DNA from: Elusimicrobiales bacterium
GTDB lineage: Bacteria > Elusimicrobiota > Elusimicrobia > Elusimicrobiales > UBA9959
Direction of reading: 5' to 3'
Length of the DNA stretch: 21,982 nucleotides
Assembly: GCA_026419335.1 (NCBI GenBank)
Contig: JANZZP010000018.1
Location: 1-21,982, forward strand
Every line of letters starts with the position of its first letter. Position 1 is the first letter of the stretch. The translations under genes and the position numbers were made by a program. Of the stretch, positions 16,650 through 21,982 are shown piece after piece. The notes under the pieces are model-generated. The model worked only from the letters and a program-made list of their open reading frames with translations, was not told where the DNA came from and made no database searches.

Positions 16650-16660
16650 ATTATATTATA
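16650..16660 (-). promoter_or_regulatory. possible -10 elements upstream of rpsP
   Basis: Two overlapping TATAAT hexamers on the minus strand lie 33-43 bases upstream of the rpsP start, in the widest gap of the minus-strand run. No good -35 box is found 16-18 bp upstream of either. An internal promoter for the ribosomal-protein block is plausible but weakly supported, since AT-rich gaps make such boxes by chance. Confidence 0.3.
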
Positions 16661-16690
16661 TCAAATATATCTAACTTAAAGTAAGTAGTC

Positions 16691-17056
16691 TTAATCACCT
16701 ATTAATTTCTTAATCTTTGTTAGCAAAAAACTATATTCGTAAGGTTTAGATATATAAGCATCGGCACCGCTTTCAAAAGCTTTTTCCATATCACCTACAA
16801 GTTTTTTACCTGTAAGTACTATTATCTTTATATGTTTAGTTCTTTTATCTTTTTTGAGTATTTCACAAAGTGTATTACCATCAATTTTTGGAAGTCCTAT
16901 ATCTATAATAGCAAGTTCAGGCTTTTCTTTAATAGCAATTTCAAATCCTTCATTACCATCAAAAGCCGTTAGAATTTTATATCCATCATTAGTCAATCTT
17001 AAAGATAAAACTTTAACTATTAAATCTTCATCGTCAACTATTAATATCTTTTTCAT
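16691..17056 (-). CDS. stand-alone response-regulator receiver domain (CheY-like)
   Basis: 121 residues, a receiver domain and nothing else. The acidic pair is Asp8-Asp9, the phospho-acceptor is Asp52 (AIIDIGLP), the switch Thr82 is in VLTGK, and Lys104-Pro105 lies in ISKPYE. It should be phosphorylated by a histidine kinase and act by protein contact, as there is no DNA-binding or enzymatic output. No kinase gene is in this window. Its ATG lies 23 bp inside the end of rpe, so it is translated from the def-fmt-PASTA-rpe message. Confidence 0.94.
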   Translation of the reverse strand: MKKILIVDDEDLIVKVLSLRLTNDGYKILTAFDGNEGFEIAIKEKPELAIIDIGLPKIDGNTLCEILKKDKRTKHIKIIVLTGKKLVGDMEKAFESGADAYISKPYEYSFLLTKIKKLIGD

Positions 17057-17723
17057 ACTTCTTAATAAAATTATACATTTTCTTTATAAAAAAAGGATTT
17101 TTTTCTTTAAAAAGAGCACTTCCCATAACAAAAGAATTAGCTCCAGAATTGATAGCATAAAGGATGGTATTCTCATTTATTCCACCATCAACTTGAAGAT
17201 AAACTGGTAATTTATTTAAATTAATAAAGTCCCTTAACTCTTTTATTTTTTCAAGCATATCAAATATAAATTCTTGTCCACCAAAACCAGGTTCTACAGT
17301 CATAATTAAAACTAAATCTACAATATTAAGATATTTTTTTACAGCAGAAGCAGGAGTTTTTGGTTTAATAGCAATACCAGATTTAAGCTTAAAACTTTTT
17401 ATTTTTTTTAAAGCACTTAAAAAATTTTTTGATTCATAGTGAACCGTTATTATGTTTGCTCCTGCTTTTACAAATTGTTCTATAAAATTTATAGGTTCTT
17501 CAACCATTAAATGAACATCTATTGGTAAAGTAGTAATTTTTCTAATACATGAAGTTATATGAGGGCCAAAACTTAAATTTTTTACAAAATGTCCATCCAT
17601 CACATCAATCTGAATCCAACCTGAATATTTTTCTACACTTTTTATTTCTTTTGACAAATTAGTAAAGTCTGCAGATAGAATTGAAGGAACAATAAAATTA
17701 TCATATAAAAAAGGAAATCTCAT
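17034..17723 (-). CDS. rpe: ribulose-phosphate 3-epimerase
   Basis: 229 residues forming a TIM barrel. It interconverts ribulose 5-phosphate and xylulose 5-phosphate in the pentose phosphate pathway. Seen: VPSILSADF (12-20), IDVMDGHFV (39-47), DVHLMVEEP (69-77), VEPGFGGQ (143-150) and QVDGGIN (177-183). Metal ligands in known enzymes are His, Asp, His, Asp; here they are Gln38, Asp40, His71 and Asp179, so the first His of the H-x-D-x-MDG motif is replaced by Gln. The rest is complete, so activity is likely but metal choice may differ. The gene begins 1 bp after the PASTA gene. Confidence 0.94.
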   Translation of the reverse strand: MRFPFLYDNFIVPSILSADFTNLSKEIKSVEKYSGWIQIDVMDGHFVKNLSFGPHITSCIRKITTLPIDVHLMVEEPINFIEQFVKAGANIITVHYESKNFLSALKKIKSFKLKSGIAIKPKTPASAVKKYLNIVDLVLIMTVEPGFGGQEFIFDMLEKIKELRDFINLNKLPVYLQVDGGINENTILYAINSGANSFVMGSALFKEKNPFFIKKMYNFIKKYEKDINS

Positions 17724-17724
17724 A

Positions 17725-18705
17725 CTATTCCACTCTTTTTTCCTCTACTAAAGTTCCATTAACATATATTCTAATTTTTTTAACAGATTCTTTCGGTACA
17801 GAAAGCTCAATTCTTGAACCTGGTTCTTTTATTCCATTAAATATTTCTTTTTCTCCACTAGTAGTAAAAGCAACTATTCTTACATTTTTAGATGAACCAG
17901 TCTTTGGTACCTGATGACTTATAATAAATATATTTTTATTATCTTGATTTGAATTATCACTTACAGTAATTATTACTTGTTCATTATCTGATATAACGCT
18001 GTCAACATCAGGTTTTTGATCAATAATTATATCACGTGGAAAGATACTATTCAGATCTCTTTCTATTTTATATTTAATTCCTTTATTATCTTCAACCCAT
18101 CTGTAAAAATCAGATATATTTTTTTGCCTAAAATCTGGCATAAGTAAAACTCCTTGTGGAGGGGAACCAGCCGAAACAAGAAGATTAACATATGTGTTTT
18201 TTTCCACTTGTACATCTGAATCTGGCTCTTGAGATATAACTACACCTTTTGGAAATCTATTTGAATATCTTTCTGTAACCTGTCCAAGAATAAGTTGCCT
18301 TTGTCTTATATAAAGTTCTGCATTTCTTAAAGGTATTCCAACTACATTAGGCACAAAAACAGCTTCTCCTCCTTGTGATATAACTACTTTTATAATTCTA
18401 CCTTCTCTAACTTTTATGCCAGGTTGTGGTTTTTGCCTCAAAATAGTTCCAACTGGAACCGAAGAATCAAATTCTTTTCCGATTACTTGCATTGCAAGAT
18501 TAAGTTTAGATAATTCTTCAAGAGCTGCAGAAGGGGACTTCCCAATAATAAACGGAACTACTACCTCTTTTCTTGAATGTATCACCGAATCTATTATCCA
18601 ATTAAAAGAAAAATAAGAAAACAAAATTACGATCAATATAACACTAATTATTCTTATAATGTACTTATAGTTAAGAGGAATATCATCTTGTTTTTTTTCA
18701 CTCAT
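17725..18705 (-). CDS. membrane-anchored PASTA-domain protein without kinase
   Basis: 326 residues. A short cytoplasmic N-terminus (MSEKKQDDIPLNYKY) leads into one membrane span at about 15-40. Three PASTA repeats follow outside the membrane, at about 47-111, 117-179 and 187-251. Each has the usual start (V-P-x-x-x-G/x-S-x-x-x-A), then a P-x-G turn, an I-x-x-Q-x-P and a V-x-V-x-V-S strand. A last domain of about 70 residues is beta-rich (VRIVAFTTSGEKEI to RIYVNGTLVEEK). PASTA repeats bind peptidoglycan fragments in Ser/Thr kinases and penicillin-binding proteins; here no kinase or transpeptidase domain exists. Its ATG overlaps the fmt stop by 4 bp. A cell-wall sensing or structural role is inference. 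Confidence 0.9.
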   Translation of the reverse strand: MSEKKQDDIPLNYKYIIRIISVILIVILFSYFSFNWIIDSVIHSRKEVVVPFIIGKSPSAALEELSKLNLAMQVIGKEFDSSVPVGTILRQKPQPGIKVREGRIIKVVISQGGEAVFVPNVVGIPLRNAELYIRQRQLILGQVTERYSNRFPKGVVISQEPDSDVQVEKNTYVNLLVSAGSPPQGVLLMPDFRQKNISDFYRWVEDNKGIKYKIERDLNSIFPRDIIIDQKPDVDSVISDNEQVIITVSDNSNQDNKNIFIISHQVPKTGSSKNVRIVAFTTSGEKEIFNGIKEPGSRIELSVPKESVKKIRIYVNGTLVEEKRVE

Positions 18706-19643
18706 ATAATATAATCTCCTATCTTTAGTTTCATGCCATTTATAAAATAGTCATATGCATTCATTTCTTTTTTGCCTTCAGGCTTAATTCTTAAAATACA
18801 AACGCTTCCCTTTAAACATTTTACTAAAATACCTTTTTTGCTTTCAAAACCACATATCTGGCCAGGAGAAAAATCTACATAGTTATCATTTATTCCAACC
18901 GCTGATAATATTTGAATCTGAACCTTACTCTGTTTATATTTAAAAATAAATCGTGCATATGGTTCATATGAAAAAGCTCTAATTTTATTATAAACATTAA
19001 TCCAAGGTAGAGAAAAATTAAGAAAAGTATCTTTTAATGATATTTTTGGAGCATATGAAGGAATTCCTTTTTGTTCAGTAAGTATCATACCTCCAGATTC
19101 AATTATTTTTACCACCTTATACATAGCATCTTTACCTAAAATAGTAAGTTTTGTAAGAAGTTCTTTTGCAGTTTCATTCTTATCTATTTTAATTTTTTCT
19201 TGAATTAAAATAGGTCCAGTATCAATTCCTTCCTCTATTTTAAAGATAGTTATACCAGTTTCTTCTTCTCCATTTAATATAGCCCAACGGATAGGGTCAG
19301 CACCACGATAAGCAGGAAGAAGAGAAAAATGAAGATTAAAAAAACCTATTTTTGCTTTTATAAGGGTTTCCTTTTTAATAATCATACCATATGCTACCAC
19401 AAAAGCATAATCTGGATTAATATTAGATATAATAACATCAAGTTCATCTTTAGTTTTAGGTTGGAAAATTTTGACTCCATATTTCAACGCAATAATTTTT
19501 GTGGGTGACGGAGTAATTATTTGTTTTCTTCCAACAGGCTTATCAGGCGAGGTTATTATAGCATCAAAAAAAATGTTATGCTTTATAAGATATTCACACA
19601 CTTCTGCTGCCACTTGTGGTGTGCCTAAAAATATTCTTTTCAT
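18702..19643 (-). CDS. fmt: methionyl-tRNA formyltransferase
   Basis: 313 residues. It formylates Met-tRNA(fMet) using 10-formyl-tetrahydrofolate before initiation. The catalytic residues are Asn103, His105 and Asp141, within FNLHFSLLPAYRGADPI and EEGIDTGPIL. The SLLP motif (107-110) and the N-terminal FLGTPQVAAEV are present, and the C-terminal OB-like domain is complete (VGINDN to LRIKPEGKKEM). Its ATG follows the def stop with no gap. def next to fmt is the classic pairing. Confidence 0.96.
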   Translation of the reverse strand: MKRIFLGTPQVAAEVCEYLIKHNIFFDAIITSPDKPVGRKQIITPSPTKIIALKYGVKIFQPKTKDELDVIISNINPDYAFVVAYGMIIKKETLIKAKIGFFNLHFSLLPAYRGADPIRWAILNGEEETGITIFKIEEGIDTGPILIQEKIKIDKNETAKELLTKLTILGKDAMYKVVKIIESGGMILTEQKGIPSYAPKISLKDTFLNFSLPWINVYNKIRAFSYEPYARFIFKYKQSKVQIQILSAVGINDNYVDFSPGQICGFESKKGILVKCLKGSVCILRIKPEGKKEMNAYDYFINGMKLKIGDYII

Positions 19644-20195
19644 TTATAATATATTACTCATCTTTGATTCATCAATATTCTTCCATTGCCTCTTTAACTT
19701 AATAAGAGTAGGTTTAAATTTAATTTTCAAAGTAAATGGAAGATGATCATATATTGTAATACCATTAAGATGATCTATTTCATGTTGAAGTGCTCTTGCT
19801 AAAAGTCCTTCACCTTTTATAATAACTGGTAAGCCTTTTTCATTCAAAGCACGAACTTGAACTTTATAATACCTTTTTATTTTAAAGAAAAGGCCTGGGA
19901 AAGAAAGACATCCTTCCTCTTCCTGAAATTCTCCTTCACCAGATATTATTTCTGGATTAATCATAACTAAATTATAATGTTTATTTTTTTCTTTTTCATA
20001 ATAATTTATTATTGCAATTTGTAAGTCAATACCAATTTGGTTAGCACTCAAACCAATTCCATTTACAACTGATAGTGTATCATACATGTCCTTTAAAATA
20101 ATAGGGATTTCATTTTTTATAGCGCTATAATCAACTTTTTTAGTTTTAGTTTTCAAAATTTTTTCTCCATATTTAATTATTCTTTTAACAGCCAT
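19644..20195 (-). CDS. def: peptide deformylase
   Basis: 183 residues. It removes the formyl group from new proteins. The three family motifs are GIGLSANQIG (46-55), EEGCLSFPG (93-101) with metal ligand Cys96, and QHEIDHLNG (137-145) with His138, Glu139 and His142. Relatives usually have GIGLAAxQ; the Ser-for-Ala change at position 50 is minor. The C-terminal helix extends about 20 residues past the core. A GGAGG ribosome site precedes the ATG, in a 20-bp gap after the permease gene. It undoes the modification made by the adjacent fmt product. Confidence 0.96.
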   Translation of the reverse strand: MAVKRIIKYGEKILKTKTKKVDYSAIKNEIPIILKDMYDTLSVVNGIGLSANQIGIDLQIAIINYYEKEKNKHYNLVMINPEIISGEGEFQEEEGCLSFPGLFFKIKRYYKVQVRALNEKGLPVIIKGEGLLARALQHEIDHLNGITIYDHLPFTLKIKFKPTLIKLKRQWKNIDESKMSNIL

Positions 20196-20215
20196 CTAAA
20201 CCTCCTTCTTTAAAA

Positions 20216-21982
20216 TTAAGTTAAATTATACGACAACCTTCTTGATTCCCATATGATATTTACTTCTATATTTGAATTAAAATTTTTAGGTCTTATCATA
20301 CCCCACATCAAAACTATATCTTCCATCTGAGTCTCAGCACCTAAAGTTCCAGAAACACCCATAACAATTCTTGAAAAACAGCCAACTAAAGCACATGTAA
20401 GTATGGTATATACAGGCTCATTAGAATAAACGACAACAGGATGAATAGTTTTACCATATTTTTCTGCCATCAAAATAACTTCGCGAAAAAGATCTTTTTC
20501 TTCTAAAGTTAGAGTTTCATAGTTTGATGATTGATTATAACCTTTTTCAACTTTAACGTTTAAAACAACTATATCAGTATCTTCATCATTAATATTTTCA
20601 AAAACCCATCTTAGATGAATTAAATTATTTGGATTTCTTACTGCAACAAGAATTCTATTTCTCTTAGTAAGATTTTTAAATAAACTTTCAATATTACTTT
20701 CCGTTTTTATATTAACTTTCTCTTCTTTATCAGTTTCATTTATTTTATGAATATCAAAATAAGAACTCTGTTGTTTTTTTTCAGAATAAGTAAATAAAAA
20801 GTAAAGAAATAATGAAAAACTAACTCCAGCCATTGTTGCAACTTTTTTAGTAAATAAATTTATGAGGGATAAAGAAAAAATTAAAATAAAAAGCAAAATT
20901 AAACCTAAAGGTATCTTATATTTCTTCCATTCAATATTAATAGGAAACATCCATTCTTTTTTGATATCATATCTTTTAAATCTTAAAACTATTAAAGATG
21001 CTAAATCAAAAGTTAAACTCCACAAAACCCCAAAAGCATAAGCTTCTCCTAATATAAATATATCCCCACCAGATAATAAAACTATTACTCCTTGTAATAA
21101 AGCAACAATGGTTATTATAATATAAGTAGTTCCATACTTTGGATGAAGTTTTCTCATCCAGGAAGGAAGTATTCCATCCTCTGCAACTCTATTTATTATT
21201 CCATTAGCACCAACTATAGCAGTATTTACTGCACCAATTAACATAAAAAAAGCAGAAAGGACTACTGCAAACTTTAAAAAAATTTTTAAAAAGAAAGGAA
21301 CTGCAAGTTCCATAGCAAGACCACTTAGAAGATTTTCATAATAATTATTTATTATCTTATCAAAAGGTATTATAAGAGCAGTAAAAAAAGTAAGAACACC
21401 AGTAAATAAAAAACTAAATATAAATATAATAAATACTGCTTTTTTAAGATTCAATATTTTGGGATCTTCTATTTCTCTATAAACTTGTGCAAGAGTTTCA
21501 AGGCCACTCAAGGCAAGTATTGAATGCCCTAAAGCCATTAACACACCAATAATACCAATAGGTTTTAAAAAATCAAAATTTTTTGCCCAACCTAAACTTT
21601 CATCTGTAAAACGAAACTCAAAAGGGGGAAAATTGTATCCTCTTTTATAGATAGTATAAACACTAAATATTAACAATAAAAAACCAACAATTCCAGTAAA
21701 AATAACTATTTTGATGTTATTTTCTGAAGATTCCTTGACACCTTTTATATTTTCTCGCCAAAAATAATAAATCACACATAAAGAAAATATAACAGCAACT
21801 CCTCTCGGATTAAGAGAAAAACTAAAAGAAAAATAAGATAAAATACTATTTATAAAATAAGAAAGATAAAGTCCTGCACTAACTGAACTAACAGGTGCTG
21901 TAAGAAGATAATCTAAAACTAATGCAGATACAGAAAATTTAGCAAGTGTTTTACCCAAGCTTTCTTTTACAACAACATAAAC
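20216..21982 (-). CDS. APC-family amino-acid permease with C-terminal UspA-like domain, 5' end outside window
   Basis: 588 codons are visible; the frame is open through the right edge, so the N-terminus is missing. A TTG at 21958 is not the real start, because the residues before it (VYVVVKES) continue a normal APC-family sequence. About ten membrane spans are visible in the first 400 residues, including LGKTLAKFSVSALVLDYLLT, ALGHSILALSGLETLAQVYREI and GANGIINRVAEDGILPSWMRKLHPKYGT, all typical of APC transporters. From about residue 437 a soluble domain begins NRILVAVRNPNN and looks like a UspA fold, in the arrangement seen in several permeases. The substrate is probably an amino acid or another small cation, not provable here. 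It is the first visible gene of the minus-strand run, 20 bp before def. Confidence 0.88.
   Translation of the reverse strand, partial: VYVVVKESLGKTLAKFSVSALVLDYLLTAPVSSVSAGLYLSYFINSILSYFSFSFSLNPRGVAVIFSLCVIYYFWRENIKGVKESSENNIKIVIFTGIVGFLLLIFSVYTIYKRGYNFPPFEFRFTDESLGWAKNFDFLKPIGIIGVLMALGHSILALSGLETLAQVYREIEDPKILNLKKAVFIIFIFSFLFTGVLTFFTALIIPFDKIINNYYENLLSGLAMELAVPFFLKIFLKFAVVLSAFFMLIGAVNTAIVGANGIINRVAEDGILPSWMRKLHPKYGTTYIIITIVALLQGVIVLLSGGDIFILGEAYAFGVLWSLTFDLASLIVLRFKRYDIKKEWMFPINIEWKKYKIPLGLILLFILIFSLSLINLFTKKVATMAGVSFSLFLYFLFTYSEKKQQSSYFDIHKINETDKEEKVNIKTESNIESLFKNLTKRNRILVAVRNPNNLIHLRWVFENINDEDTDIVVLNVKVEKGYNQSSNYETLTLEEKDLFREVILMAEKYGKTIHPVVVYSNEPVYTILTCALVGCFSRIVMGVSGTLGAETQMEDIVLMWGMIRPKNFNSNIEVNIIWESRRLSYNLT

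Noticed and set aside
16674..16686. Small hairpin ACTTA-loop-TAAGT after the receiver gene, as a possible terminator
   Set aside because: Only five weak base pairs, no GC-rich stem and no following T run; expected by chance in such AT-rich DNA.

Overview
The window comes from a very AT-rich bacterial genome (roughly 27-30 % GC by eye) that uses the standard code, since TGA, TAA and TAG all act as ordinary stops. Several things suggest a diderm, possibly anaerobic lineage far from the model bacteria. There is a secreted beta-barrel protein ending in Phe, and a MEMO-AMMECR1 fusion. There is also an FNR-like regulator, and a def-fmt-PASTA-rpe locus joined to rpsP-khpA-trmD-rplS-rnhB-yraN. I cannot name the phylum from sequence alone. 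Gene density is very high, no gap exceeds 300 bases, and I see no mobile element, CRISPR array or prophage gene.

Layout. Positions 1-1241 (minus) hold the first 413 codons of a MEMO-AMMECR1 fusion. A tRNA-His(GTG) at 1285-1360 starts a long plus-strand run. It holds a secreted pseudopilin-like protein, a zinc metallopeptidase, a CoA-binding protein, pcm and endonuclease V, the last three tightly packed or overlapping. A perfect sigma70-type promoter at 5625-5653 precedes an outer-membrane protein and a two-gene ABC exporter. A lone polysaccharide flippase (8950-10392, minus) follows. It is divergent from a Crp/Fnr-family regulator (10500-11198, plus), which has its own perfect sigma70-type promoter.

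From 11198 to the right edge all genes lie on the minus strand and look like one or two long operons. Read in the direction of transcription they are: an APC permease with a UspA-like tail (cut by the window edge), def, fmt, a kinase-less PASTA membrane protein, rpe, a stand-alone receiver, rpsP, khpA, trmD, rplS, rnhB, yraN, a purine nucleoside phosphorylase, a pyrimidine-nucleoside phosphorylase and upp. Many neighbours overlap or are 0-20 bp apart. The theme is translation (initiator formylation and deformylation, ribosomal proteins, tRNA methylation) followed by nucleoside salvage.

I found no clear new multi-gene defence or biosynthetic system. The points most worth a second look are: the metallopeptidase that fits no single family; the FNR-like cysteine triad without the usual fourth ligand; the PASTA protein without a kinase in a locus where other bacteria carry a PASTA kinase; the His-to-Gln change at a metal ligand of Rpe; the absence of rimM between khpA and trmD; and the insertion-bearing outer-membrane protein.
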